From contig CAJWHT010000001.1 of NCBI GenBank assembly GCA_913041495.1, forward strand, positions 1 to 64,000: a stretch of DNA of 64,000 nt, in the 5' to 3' direction. The notes under the pieces are model-generated. The model ran no database searches. It saw nothing but the letters and a program-made list of their open reading frames with translations, and was not told the origin of the DNA. The stretch is from an uncultured Desulfobacteraceae bacterium. Its GTDB lineage: Bacteria; Desulfobacterota; Desulfobacteria; Desulfobacterales; Desulfobacteraceae. The position numbers and the translations under genes are program-made. Shown piece after piece: positions 41,084 to 51,255 of the stretch (position 1 is its first letter; the number at the start of each line of letters is the position of its first letter).

Positions 41084-41503
41084 TTACCCGGACACTGCCA
41101 GCCACGCCATTTCCACATTGGCCTTCCATTCCGCAGAAGAAATCCCCCAGCGACGGCAGTCATCCGGGTCCGCATCCCTGTTGAACGCGGCCTTCAGCCA
41201 TCTGCGGTCCCTGTTGTCATAGCACCAGGCGGCAAAGGAATCATCCCTTAGAAAAGTAGAAGGGGACTGGCCGGGATGCTGCCGTATCATTTCCCTGAGT
41301 TCATCTGCTGTTGTTGCAAACATGGGGGTATTCGCTCCGTCCGTTATTGGATCCTGGGGGGCATCTCCAGACAACGGAAGATATGCCCCGCCTGTAAAAT
41401 TACGGACGAATAACCGAATCCCCTGTGGGCTGTCAAGGTATTCTTCCCAAAGATGAGTTTTATCCGTTTTCAGGGGGAAGCGCCTTGAAGATTTCGATGT
41501 CAT
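41084..41503 (-). CDS. Hypothetical protein
   Basis: 139-aa ORF; start overlaps the 3' end of the upstream gene. Confidence 0.5.
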   Translation of the reverse strand: MTSKSSRRFPLKTDKTHLWEEYLDSPQGIRLFVRNFTGGAYLPLSGDAPQDPITDGANTPMFATTADELREMIRQHPGQSPSTFLRDDSFAAWCYDNRDRRWLKAAFNRDADPDDCRRWGISSAEWKANVEMAWLAVSG

Positions 41504-42392
41504 CCCAGGTTTGATCGCCTGCGGTATTCATCAGGCCCAGACCTGTAAAATTGTCCCTGTAATAGACCTCGTAGGTCCTAAGAACCCGGGCTTTATCGAT
41601 CATGACGTTCATTTCCCCGTTGGTCAGGCGCACCCAGGTCAGGGTATGGAATTTGCCGTCATTGATCACGGGGAATTTGTCCGAGGCCCCAACGATATAC
41701 TGCCGTGATCCGGTTTCCCGGATGACTTCCATGGGGGCTGCATCGGAATGGTCGGCCCTCACTTTGAGCCGGTATCTGGGGGTCAGATTTTTACCGCCCA
41801 ACAGCAGGATGTCCATTTGGGCCGACGGTGAGGCTTTGAACCGTAGGTTCATCTCAAAGGCCGGAGGAAAATTTTTATGGGTGTACAGGAATGCCGGTGT
41901 CGGTGCAGCGGCGGCTTTTGGTGTTTCCTGGGGCGGCTGCTGGGTCTTGGACGGTGTGCCGAAGATGCTGTCCAGGATCAGCCCCACAGCCTCCTGTTCA
42001 AGGGTTTTGTTCTGCCCGGTTGTATTTTCCCCGGAAGGTTCGGCCGCGGCCACCCGGACACTGCTGGTGAGTCTTTCTCCCTTCACTTTGAAAGCCCCGG
42101 ATTTGACGGTCCATTTGGGATTATTGGTATAATTCCCATCTTTAAAGGTCTCCCGGAAAAAGATTTCCCTGAGCCGGGATTTGTATTTTTTCAGGATGTC
42201 TCTTAACTCATTTAAAAAGGTGGGATGGGCCACCATCCTTTTATCCGCATCTTCAATTTGTTTTTCCAGTTCGGAAATCATGGATTTCAACTGCTTATTA
42301 TCCTCGGCCCGGGCGGGGGCGCCCGGTGAAACGGATATCAGCATCGCCACGGTGAGTACTGCGACGAAATATCTGTTTAAGAATGGTCTCAT
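41460..42392 (-). CDS. Hypothetical secreted protein with LamG/DUF1080-like C-terminal region
   Basis: Signal peptide, short coiled coil, then a beta-rich segment (RYRLKVRADHSD..., LTWVRLTNGEMNVMIDKARVLRTYEVYYRDNFTGLGLMNTAGDQTWDDIEIFK). Confidence 0.6.
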   Translation of the reverse strand: MRPFLNRYFVAVLTVAMLISVSPGAPARAEDNKQLKSMISELEKQIEDADKRMVAHPTFLNELRDILKKYKSRLREIFFRETFKDGNYTNNPKWTVKSGAFKVKGERLTSSVRVAAAEPSGENTTGQNKTLEQEAVGLILDSIFGTPSKTQQPPQETPKAAAAPTPAFLYTHKNFPPAFEMNLRFKASPSAQMDILLLGGKNLTPRYRLKVRADHSDAAPMEVIRETGSRQYIVGASDKFPVINDGKFHTLTWVRLTNGEMNVMIDKARVLRTYEVYYRDNFTGLGLMNTAGDQTWDDIEIFKALPPENG

Positions 42393-42668
42393 TCTTTTCT
42401 CCTTCCCGTCGAAGATGTATATAATATTAAGGTAGTTTGAACACTTGGTGTATCATCTCACAATATCCGTGAAAAATCCATCTTGTTGACGTTTATCCGC
42501 CATTTGCCGGGATTTGCGTGTTGGCTTAAGATCAAATTGAACCCCGGATTATTAGAAGCCCCTTATGTTATGAAATTTAGGGTTTAAAATTTGGCCGCCT
42601 TGGTATATGGTGACGTAATCAAGATCAATAACCGCAAGCGTTTCGCTAAGTTTGCAGACTGAAAAGAG

Positions 42669-43844
42669 ATGGATATGAGAAATAAATTTTCGATTATTTC
42701 CCTGGTGATCGTATTTTTCTTTATCGGCACTGCCTGCGATAAGTTAGAAGAAAAAAAAGCCCCCCAGGCCCCGCCGCCTCCCCCTGAAGTCGATGTTTAT
42801 GAAACCCATGCTGAAGATATCCCCATCTACAACACGTTTGTGGGGCAGGTCTACGGAGTCAAGGATATTAACATACGGGCCCGGGTGCAGGGGTTTTTAA
42901 AGGGAATTCATTTTAAGGAAGGCTTCCCGGTGAAAGAAGGGGATTTGCTCTATGTCATCGAAAGCCAGCCCTTTGAGGCGGAGGTGGCGTCCAAGAGGGG
43001 ACTTCTGGCCGAAGCCAATACCAACCTGGTGAAGACCAAGCGGGAACTGGAACGCTACCGCCCCCTGGCGGAGCAAAAGGCCATTTCCCAGAGCGATCTT
43101 GACGGTGCCGTTGCCGCCTATGAAGCCGCCAAAGCATCGGTGGACGCTGCAAAGGCCAATCTGAGGGCGGCAAAGATCCAGATGGGGTATACGCGGATCT
43201 ACTCGCCCATTGACGGCATCATCGGAAAAACCCAGGCCAAGGTCGGGGACTTTGTGGGCCAAGACCCCAACCCCGTGATCCTGAATACAGTGTCCAATAC
43301 GACTTCCGTCCTGGTGGAGTTCTTTCTCACCGAAAGCATGTACTTGAGTATTGCAAGGCATATGGTGGCCAATAAGAGCGCGCGGGCGGAAATGACACAA
43401 AAGCCGGACATTCGGCTGATCCTGGCCGACGGGTATGAATATCCTCTTAAGGGTAAACCCAATTTCCTGGACCGCCAGATGGACCCGGCCACCGGCGCCA
43501 TCCTCTTCCAGGTATCTTTTCCCAATCCGGACAACCTGCTCCGGCCGGGGCAATTTGCCAAGGTGAAAATCAGGGTGGCGGTTGTCAAAGACGGCGTCCT
43601 GGTGCCCCAGCGCAGTGTCAGCGACCTCCAGGGCAGAAAACGGGTATTTGTGGTGGACGATCAGAATACCGTCCGGGAACGCCAGGTAACCCTGGGGCCG
43701 CCCGTAGACAATTTCTACCTGGTGAAAAAAGGGGTGGAGGCAGGCGAAAAAGTGGTCTACGAAGGCCTGCAGAAAGTGAGTGACGGCAGAACGGTTAAAG
43801 CGACACAAGTTCAGGTAGAACGCATAACACAGGATGAAAACTGA
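42669..43844 (+). CDS. RND efflux periplasmic adaptor (AcrA-like)
   Basis: Lipoprotein-like start; YGVKDINIRARVQGFLKGIHFKEGFPVKEGDLLYVIESQPFEAEV. Confidence 0.93.
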   Translation: MDMRNKFSIISLVIVFFFIGTACDKLEEKKAPQAPPPPPEVDVYETHAEDIPIYNTFVGQVYGVKDINIRARVQGFLKGIHFKEGFPVKEGDLLYVIESQPFEAEVASKRGLLAEANTNLVKTKRELERYRPLAEQKAISQSDLDGAVAAYEAAKASVDAAKANLRAAKIQMGYTRIYSPIDGIIGKTQAKVGDFVGQDPNPVILNTVSNTTSVLVEFFLTESMYLSIARHMVANKSARAEMTQKPDIRLILADGYEYPLKGKPNFLDRQMDPATGAILFQVSFPNPDNLLRPGQFAKVKIRVAVVKDGVLVPQRSVSDLQGRKRVFVVDDQNTVRERQVTLGPPVDNFYLVKKGVEAGEKVVYEGLQKVSDGRTVKATQVQVERITQDEN

Positions 43845-46800
43845 TGGGTGCTTTTTTTGTCAGGCGGCCCATTGTCGCCATGGTCATCGCTATTATTACG
43901 ATTATCATGGGCACCCTGTCCCTGCTGGGCCTGCCCACTGAGCAATATCCCACGATCACCCCCCCGATGGTCCAGGTCAGCGCCAGATATACCGGCGCCA
44001 ACGCCGTCAATGTGGAGCAGTCCGTGGCCACCCCGCTGGAGCAGCAGATCAACGGGGTGGACAACATGCTTTACATGAAGTCCACCAACTCCAATGACGG
44101 CAGCATGAGCATCAGTGTCTCCTTTGACATCGATACAGACCCGGATATGAATACGGTGTTTACCCAGAACCGGGTTGCAGCGGCCTCGGCCGGGTTGCCC
44201 GAGGAAGTGCAGCGCATGGGTGTGAGCACTAGTAAATCCATGCCCAATACCGTCATGCTGATCACCCTCACCGATGAAACCTCCCAATATGACCAGTACT
44301 TTTTGAACAACTATGCCCTGATCAATATCAAAGATGTGCTGGCCAGGATTCCCGGTGTCGGCCAGGTGACCGTCATGGGGGCCGCAGATTACTCCATGCG
44401 GATATGGATCAAACCGGACCGTCTGTCCCAGCTGGGGATGACCGTACCGGAAATCAGCGCTGCCATCCGCGCCCAGAGCGTCATCGTTCCCGGCGGAAAA
44501 TTCGGGGCTGAACCTGCCCCCAAGGGAACGGAGTTTACCTATACCGTCCGCCTTCCCGAACGCCTGCAGTCGGAAGAGGAGTTCGGGGAGATCGTTGTCC
44601 GGACCACGGAAGGCGGCGCCCAGGTAAAGCTTAAAGATATTGCACGGGTGGAACTCGGTGTCGAGTCCTACAATGTGCTCACCCGTCTGAACGGAACACC
44701 CTGTTCCATTATTGCCATTTACCAGGCACCGGGCTCCAATGCGGTAGAGGTGGCAGAGCAGCTTCTCGTGGCCATGGAAAACCTGAAGCATTCTTTTCCC
44801 AAGGGGATGCGGTATGACGTGTCCATGGATTCCACCCTGCCCATTACCAAGGGTATTCAAGAGATTGTAGAAACCCTGTTTATCGCCCTTGTTCTGGTGG
44901 TCTCCGTGGTATTTTTCTTTATCCAGGACTGGCGGGCAACCCTCATTCCCACCATTGCCATCCCCGTATCCCTGCTGGGGGCCTTCATGGCTTTCCCGCT
45001 GCTTGGGTTTACCGTAAATACCCTGTCGCTGCTCGGGCTGGTGCTGGCCATCGGTATCGTGGTGGACGATGCCATTGTGGTGGTGGAGGCGGTCCAGGTG
45101 AATATTGCCAAGGGTATGGACCCCAAAGAGGCCACCATCGCAGCCATGAAAGAGGTGACGGCACCTGTTATTGCCACCACCCTGGTGCTGATCGCCGTGT
45201 TCCTGCCTGTGGCGGTCATGGGGGGAATCACCGGGAAACTCTACCAGCAGTTCGCTCTGACCATTGTGGTGTCGGTCTGCTTTTCCTCCATTAACGCCCT
45301 GACCCTGAGTCCTGCCCTGTGCGGATTGATTCTCAAGGAACCCAAGCCCTATCGGGGACCCCTGGGATGGTTCTTCAAGATTTTCAACAAGATCTTTGAT
45401 GTCTCAACCACCGCCTATATGGGGGTGACCCGTATGCTGGCCAGAAAGTTGATCATCGGGGTGATTGTGATCATCGGGGTAAGCCTGGGCACTGGCTATG
45501 TGGGGAAACTACTTCCCACCGGATTCGTTCCGGAGGAGGATTTAGGGGTTATGTTTGTCAATGTCCAGCTGCCGGATGCCGCTTCTATTCAGCGGACCGA
45601 TGTGGTGATGAAAAAGGTGGAAAAAATGGTGGCCAGCTACGAAGAAGTGGATTTCGTCACCTCGGTGACCGGTTTTTCCGCCCTCTCCGGTGCCACAAGT
45701 TCAAACACCGGTTTCGTGTTCGTCTCCCTAAAGGACTGGGATGAAAGGAAAAGAACTGCCAAGGAGATCGTGGCTGCCATGGGCAGCGAGCTTTACATGG
45801 GCATCAAGGAGGCTCAGGTCTTTGCATTCAGCCCCCCGGCCATACCGGGCCTGGGCTCCGGCTCCGGCTTTTCATTAATGCTCCAGGACCGTGCGGGCAA
45901 TACACCGGAATACCTGGGTCACCAGGCGTCAATCTTTATCCAGGCGGCCATGAAGCGGCCTGAGATCGCAATGGCCTACACCACCTACAGTCCCGGCGTA
46001 CCCCAGCGGCTCATCGACGTGGACCGGGACAAGGCGCTGAAGGCCGGGGTGCCTTTGGATGATATGTATACCACCATCGGCGCTTTTTTAGGCGGTTCTT
46101 ACGTAAACGACTTCAACCGGTTCGGCAGGCTTTACAGGGCCTATATCCAGGCAGAACCCGAGTACCGCCAGGGGGCGGAGCAGATCAACCTCTTCTTTGT
46201 TAAAAACAGGGACGGGGACAGCGTACCGCTTTCCGCCTTCGTTAAAGTGAAAGAGGTATACGGCCCGGACTACATCAACCGCTTTAACCTCATGCGGGCG
46301 GCATCCATCTCAGGCGGCGCCGCCAAGGGATACACCTCGGCCCAGGCCATGGCAGCCCTGGAGGAGGTGGCGGACCAGGTATTGCCCGATGACATGACCT
46401 ATGCCTGGGCCGACATGTCCTACCAGGAAAAAAAGGCGGCCGGCACAGGGTCCAAGGTCTTTATATTTTCACTGGTATTCGTCTTTCTTATCCTGGCGGC
46501 CCAGTACGAGAGCTGGTCCCTTCCCTTCAGCATCCTGCTGGGAACACCCTTTGCCGTGCTGGGGGCGCTGGGCCTGCTGTTCCTGGCAAGGATGGGCGAC
46601 TTAAGTTACGAAAACAACCTGTTTGCCCAGATTTCCCTGGTCATGCTCATCGGTATGGCGGCCAAGAACGCCATCCTGATCGTGGAGTTTGCCAACATCA
46701 AGTTCAAGGAGGGCATGAGCCTGTTTGAGGCTGCCGTTGAGTCGGCGAAGCTTCGGTTCCGTCCCATTCTCATGACTGCCTTTTCATTTATCCTGGGGAT

Positions 46801-47002
46801 TCTGCCCCTGGTGATCGCCACCGGGGCAGGTGCCGAGGCCAGAAAGGTTATGGGCATGGCCCTTTTGGGAGGCATGGCGCTTGCCACTTTTATGGGGGTG
46901 TTTTTCTATCCCATGCTTTTTGTACTCATCGGCAAGCTTGGGCGGTATGAAAAAAAACGGGATCTGTCTAACATGAAGCAAGAAAAGAGGGCTGAAATAT
47001 GA
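43844..47002 (+). CDS. RND efflux permease (AcrB/HAE1 family)
   Basis: 1052 aa; RRPIVAMVIAIITIIMGTLSLLGLPTEQYPTITPPMVQVSARYTGANA; GIVVDDAIVVVEAV. Confidence 0.95.
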   Translation: MGAFFVRRPIVAMVIAIITIIMGTLSLLGLPTEQYPTITPPMVQVSARYTGANAVNVEQSVATPLEQQINGVDNMLYMKSTNSNDGSMSISVSFDIDTDPDMNTVFTQNRVAAASAGLPEEVQRMGVSTSKSMPNTVMLITLTDETSQYDQYFLNNYALINIKDVLARIPGVGQVTVMGAADYSMRIWIKPDRLSQLGMTVPEISAAIRAQSVIVPGGKFGAEPAPKGTEFTYTVRLPERLQSEEEFGEIVVRTTEGGAQVKLKDIARVELGVESYNVLTRLNGTPCSIIAIYQAPGSNAVEVAEQLLVAMENLKHSFPKGMRYDVSMDSTLPITKGIQEIVETLFIALVLVVSVVFFFIQDWRATLIPTIAIPVSLLGAFMAFPLLGFTVNTLSLLGLVLAIGIVVDDAIVVVEAVQVNIAKGMDPKEATIAAMKEVTAPVIATTLVLIAVFLPVAVMGGITGKLYQQFALTIVVSVCFSSINALTLSPALCGLILKEPKPYRGPLGWFFKIFNKIFDVSTTAYMGVTRMLARKLIIGVIVIIGVSLGTGYVGKLLPTGFVPEEDLGVMFVNVQLPDAASIQRTDVVMKKVEKMVASYEEVDFVTSVTGFSALSGATSSNTGFVFVSLKDWDERKRTAKEIVAAMGSELYMGIKEAQVFAFSPPAIPGLGSGSGFSLMLQDRAGNTPEYLGHQASIFIQAAMKRPEIAMAYTTYSPGVPQRLIDVDRDKALKAGVPLDDMYTTIGAFLGGSYVNDFNRFGRLYRAYIQAEPEYRQGAEQINLFFVKNRDGDSVPLSAFVKVKEVYGPDYINRFNLMRAASISGGAAKGYTSAQAMAALEEVADQVLPDDMTYAWADMSYQEKKAAGTGSKVFIFSLVFVFLILAAQYESWSLPFSILLGTPFAVLGALGLLFLARMGDLSYENNLFAQISLVMLIGMAAKNAILIVEFANIKFKEGMSLFEAAVESAKLRFRPILMTAFSFILGILPLVIATGAGAEARKVMGMALLGGMALATFMGVFFYPMLFVLIGKLGRYEKKRDLSNMKQEKRAEI

Positions 47003-48441
47003 AACCATTGAAAACTGCCTGCACCCTGTTGGCCTGTATACTGATCATGGCAGGGTGTAATGCCGTCGGACCCGATTTTAAGCCGCCTGAGATGGCGTCC
47101 CCCAAGGCCTACCGGTTTGTTACCCAGGAGGCCAAGGCCGTGGAGGATCTTAAATGGTGGGAATTGTTTGACGACCCCGTGCTCCACGACCTGGTGGCTG
47201 CGGCGCTGGAAAACAACCGGGATGTGAAAACCGCCCTGAGCCGGATTGAAGAAGCCCGTGCCACTTACGGATTTACCCGGGCCGACGAGTACCCCACGGT
47301 TGATCTGCAAGGCTACGGGTACGCCGGTAATTTTTCAGGGTCCCGGTCAAAAACCGATGACACCAGTTTCTATCTGACGCCGACACTGTCCTGGGAGGTG
47401 GATTTCTGGGGGCGGTACAAGCGGGCCAGCGCTGCTGCAAAGGCTGATATCCTGGCATCGGAATTCGGGGCCAGAACCATTCAGGTCAGTCTCATTGCCG
47501 ATGTGGCCTCTGCGTATTATACGCTTCTGGACTACCGCCAGCGCCTGGAGATGTCAAAGGAAACCCTGGCGTCCCGTCTCAAGAGTTTGGGTATTATCAG
47601 GCAGCGGTTCGACCAGGGGATCATTCCGGAAATAGATTTGAACCAGGCCCAGATTCAAAAGGAGATTGCAGCGGGGGCCATTCCCCAGTACGAGCGTCTG
47701 ATCGCAAAAACAGAAAATACGTTGAGCCTGCTTTCCGGGGAGCTTCCCGGCAGTATCCGCACCGGCAGCACCCTGGCGGACCAGCCCCTGCCGCCCTTTG
47801 TACCTGATACCATGCCGTCCACCCTTCTTCAGCGGCGGCCGGACATCCGGCAGTCCCTGGCGCAGCTTCACGCCAGTAACGAAAACATCGGGGTGGCCGT
47901 GGCCCAGCGGTTTCCGACACTCAGTCTGGCCGCTGCCCTGGGCGCGTCCTATTCGGACTTCTCCCACGTGATCGTCCGGGGCGGGGTATATAACAGCACG
48001 GCAACCCTCGTGGCGCCTTTGTTCAATTTTAAGAAAAATCTGCGCCGGGTGGAAGTTGCCGAAATCCAGACGGAGCAGGCCCTGCTGAGCTATGAAGAAA
48101 CAGTGCTCACCGCTTTTCGGGAGGTGGAAGACGCCCTGGTGGAGGTGGATACCTATCGCCGGGAAAGCGAGGCTGCCAGCCGTAAAGTCATTGCGGCGGA
48201 AAATGCGGCGAAGCTTTCCTTTGAACGCTATGACAAGGGCGTCAGTTCCTATCTGGAGGTACTGGATTCCGAGCGGACCCTGTTTTCCGCCAAGTTGGAA
48301 TACTCCGAAATCAAACAGCTCTTTTTCAACGCCTACGTCAATTTGTACAAAGCCCTGGGCGGCGGATGGCTCAGTCCTGAGAAACCTGCCTCGGACACGG
48401 GGGACCGGAAGGCTGTAGCGGCTGAAACCCTGTCAGAATAA
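46999..48441 (+). CDS. NodT-family outer membrane efflux lipoprotein
   Basis: Lipobox LIMAGCNAVGPDFKPPEM; KWWELFDDPVLHDLVAAALENNRDVKTALSRIEEARA. Confidence 0.94.
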   Translation: MKPLKTACTLLACILIMAGCNAVGPDFKPPEMASPKAYRFVTQEAKAVEDLKWWELFDDPVLHDLVAAALENNRDVKTALSRIEEARATYGFTRADEYPTVDLQGYGYAGNFSGSRSKTDDTSFYLTPTLSWEVDFWGRYKRASAAAKADILASEFGARTIQVSLIADVASAYYTLLDYRQRLEMSKETLASRLKSLGIIRQRFDQGIIPEIDLNQAQIQKEIAAGAIPQYERLIAKTENTLSLLSGELPGSIRTGSTLADQPLPPFVPDTMPSTLLQRRPDIRQSLAQLHASNENIGVAVAQRFPTLSLAAALGASYSDFSHVIVRGGVYNSTATLVAPLFNFKKNLRRVEVAEIQTEQALLSYEETVLTAFREVEDALVEVDTYRRESEAASRKVIAAENAAKLSFERYDKGVSSYLEVLDSERTLFSAKLEYSEIKQLFFNAYVNLYKALGGGWLSPEKPASDTGDRKAVAAETLSE

Positions 48442-48448
48442 CCCCGGC

Positions 48449-50695
48449 GTGGCTGACGCGTCATTGCCGCAACTCATCCTGTTTATTGCCAGGCACCTTG
48501 CCGCGCGTCCAAAGCTGCTGCTGGTGTGTCTTGTCCTTGTCACCATCCTTATGGCCGGATCTGCCCGCGGGGTCCGGCCGGATTATTCCGGGGTGTCCTT
48601 TGATGTTCAGGAATCAGAATCCGCAAGGGCTTACCATGAATTTAGCTCAGCTTTCGGCGGGGATGCCTACCTTCTTCTTGCCTTTGCCCACGGCAGCCGT
48701 ATCACCGATCCCCACGTGAAAAATAGCCTTGCCGCTGCCGGCAAAGAAATTGCGGCCATGGCGGGGATTCTCAGGGTCTCGGACCTGGCCCGCCTGTCCA
48801 GCATCCGTCTGCCCGGCGGAACCGGGATGGACGAATGGACAAAGGCGTCCGTCGAACAGATGCGCCGGTTTATTCCGGGCATGTCACAGCTTTTATCGGC
48901 GGACCAACGGATATTGGGGATGGTGATCCGGATCGACAACGAACGCCTGAACGGATTCCGGCTTGAATCCCGCATGGCGGAGATAAAGGCCGTCGTTCAT
49001 CGGTTTTTTCCGGACTGCGACCGGGTATATGCCGCCGGTATCCCTTTGCTTCGGGCGGCTTTTGAACGGTATAACCTGGAGAACGCCGCTATTTTCGGAG
49101 GGCTGGGCCTGGTGTTCGGTGCCGTGATTGCTTTTCTACTGTTTAGAACCGTCTGGGCGGCAGGCCTTGTGGTGGTGACGGCCCTGGTGTCGCTGATATG
49201 GATGGCAGGGATCATGGGGCTGGCCGGCATCCGGATCAATATGGCATCCGGCCTGAGTTTCGGCTTTGTGCTGATCGCCTCATGCACCACGGTGTTTCAT
49301 ATACTCATTGCGTACATTGACGAACGGCCTGACGGTCCCAATCCCTTTGGGACGGCTTTGGCCAAAGTCTTAAAACCCTGTTTCATGTGTGCAATGACCA
49401 CGGCCACAGGGTTTTTCAGCCTGATGGTCAGCCCTGTACCCATGGTGCGCCAGGCAGGTCTTCTCATCGGTGCCGGGGTAATGCTTTCCTTTGTATTGGC
49501 ACTGCCGGTGACGGCCTTTGTGCTGCCGTATATCTTCAGCACCGCCAAACCTGTGCCATCCGTTCGGAAACGTCATATGAAAAAATCCTCCCGGCTGGCT
49601 GCCGTACTGAAGGTTCCGGGATTCAGCACCCCGGGGACCACCCTTATTCTCGGGCTGCTGTTCTGTATTATCGCTGCAGCGGGAATTCCTGAAATCGAGC
49701 GGACCCGCCACCTGAGCCTGCCGATGCTGGGACATTCCCGGGCGGCGGAGGATGTGGCTTTTGTCCGGGACCACCTGTCCACCGGATACTCTGTTTCCCT
49801 TGTCCTTTCAGATTCCGGGAAAACCTTTGAAGGCCGGCCGTTCTGGTACGAATTGCTGCGGTTGGAAAAGCAGTTGAAACAACTTCCCGGAGTTGACGAT
49901 GTCAGCGGCATCACGTCACTGGTGTTTAAAACCGCCCTGGGCTTTTCCCAGGCCGGCATACGTCCGGAACTGGTGTTTACCGGGTTGAAAAAAGAGGCAA
50001 AATACCGTGAGATGCTTGCCCCGTTTCTAAGCGGTGACGGACGGAAACTCAGGCTTGAAGTGCATATCCAGGATCTTTCCTCCCGCCAGATTGAAGGCCT
50101 TTTGGAGGAAATAATCGGCACTGCCCGTTCGGTGATGACAGGGAACATCAGGGCGGATCTGGCCGGGCAGATGATTTACCTGCGTTCCCAGACCCAGGGG
50201 CTTGTGGCTGCCCAGGTGAACACCCTGGGAACGGCCCTTTTCGTGATTACGGGGATGATGATTCTTCAACTGGGTTCCCTACGCCTGGGGCTTTTGAGCC
50301 TGATCCCCAACCTTTTGCCTCTGTTCACCATTTTCGGGATCATGGGGTGGGGTGGCATTGCCCTGGATCCTTTAACCGTTTTTGCTGCCGTGATTTCCTT
50401 CGGCCTCTCCGTGGACGATTCCATCCACTACCTGACGGCGGTAAAAGAGGGGCTGGCGGCGGGGCAACCCATGGGGGCGGCCCTTGAAACCGCCTACGAC
50501 CGGACAGCGAAGGCCCTCATCGCCACCACCGCCGTTCTTTTTCTGTCTTGTGCCGGACTGATGCTGTCCCAGGTCTCCCATGTGTTTTACCTGGGCCTGC
50601 TGGTGGCATCCGCCTCCCTGGCAGCCCTGGCCGGAGACCTGATGGTGTTGCCGGCCCTTGTCCGTAAAACCGCCCTCTGGTATAAGCTGGGATGA
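48449..50695 (+). CDS. MMPL/RND-superfamily transporter (HAE3-like)
   Basis: GTG start; ~12 TM; second-half motif AVISFGLSVDDSIHYLTAVKEGLAAG. Confidence 0.88.
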   Translation: MADASLPQLILFIARHLAARPKLLLVCLVLVTILMAGSARGVRPDYSGVSFDVQESESARAYHEFSSAFGGDAYLLLAFAHGSRITDPHVKNSLAAAGKEIAAMAGILRVSDLARLSSIRLPGGTGMDEWTKASVEQMRRFIPGMSQLLSADQRILGMVIRIDNERLNGFRLESRMAEIKAVVHRFFPDCDRVYAAGIPLLRAAFERYNLENAAIFGGLGLVFGAVIAFLLFRTVWAAGLVVVTALVSLIWMAGIMGLAGIRINMASGLSFGFVLIASCTTVFHILIAYIDERPDGPNPFGTALAKVLKPCFMCAMTTATGFFSLMVSPVPMVRQAGLLIGAGVMLSFVLALPVTAFVLPYIFSTAKPVPSVRKRHMKKSSRLAAVLKVPGFSTPGTTLILGLLFCIIAAAGIPEIERTRHLSLPMLGHSRAAEDVAFVRDHLSTGYSVSLVLSDSGKTFEGRPFWYELLRLEKQLKQLPGVDDVSGITSLVFKTALGFSQAGIRPELVFTGLKKEAKYREMLAPFLSGDGRKLRLEVHIQDLSSRQIEGLLEEIIGTARSVMTGNIRADLAGQMIYLRSQTQGLVAAQVNTLGTALFVITGMMILQLGSLRLGLLSLIPNLLPLFTIFGIMGWGGIALDPLTVFAAVISFGLSVDDSIHYLTAVKEGLAAGQPMGAALETAYDRTAKALIATTAVLFLSCAGLMLSQVSHVFYLGLLVASASLAALAGDLMVLPALVRKTALWYKLG

Positions 50696-51255
50696 CGTAT
50701 AAACAACGCAGCAAGGACAAGGGAACCTCAGGGGCAAATATGGTCAGTTTTTTCAATGCCTGGATCGCGGCACAAAACAGTTATGGATTCCGGCATTCCG
50801 GCAGTCTTGGGGCACCGCCCCGGGACGTATGGGCGGTGATGACGGATTTCATGTCGTGGCCAACGTGGTGGCAGGGCCTGCGGGAGATCCGGCGCCTGGA
50901 TGAAGGGGCCCTTGCCAGGGGAAGCTGTATCCGGTCTTCCTGGCAGGGGAATTTGCCCTACAGCCTGACTTTTGACGCCGTGATCCGGGACATTCGCCCG
51001 GAACAATCCCTTTCCTTTTTCGTGACCGGAGACCTGAGCGGCGGCGGCCGCTGCCGTCTGTTGCCGGTGCCGGAGGGAACCTGGCTTGAATTTACCTGGC
51101 AGGTTGCCCCCACCCGCCTCTGGTTTCGAATGAGCGCCCCCATTGTAAGATCCGTATTCAAAGAAAACCATGACCGAATTATGGCGTCCGGGGGCAGGGG
51201 GCTTGCCTCGGAATTGTTTTCACGCCGTATGGAAATTGAGGTGCCCCATGACTGA
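50692..51255 (+). CDS. SRPBCC family protein
   Basis: APPRDVWAVMTDFMSWPTWWQGLREIRRLDEGALARGS; ATGA overlap with upstream gene. Confidence 0.75.
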   Translation: MTYKQRSKDKGTSGANMVSFFNAWIAAQNSYGFRHSGSLGAPPRDVWAVMTDFMSWPTWWQGLREIRRLDEGALARGSCIRSSWQGNLPYSLTFDAVIRDIRPEQSLSFFVTGDLSGGGRCRLLPVPEGTWLEFTWQVAPTRLWFRMSAPIVRSVFKENHDRIMASGGRGLASELFSRRMEIEVPHD

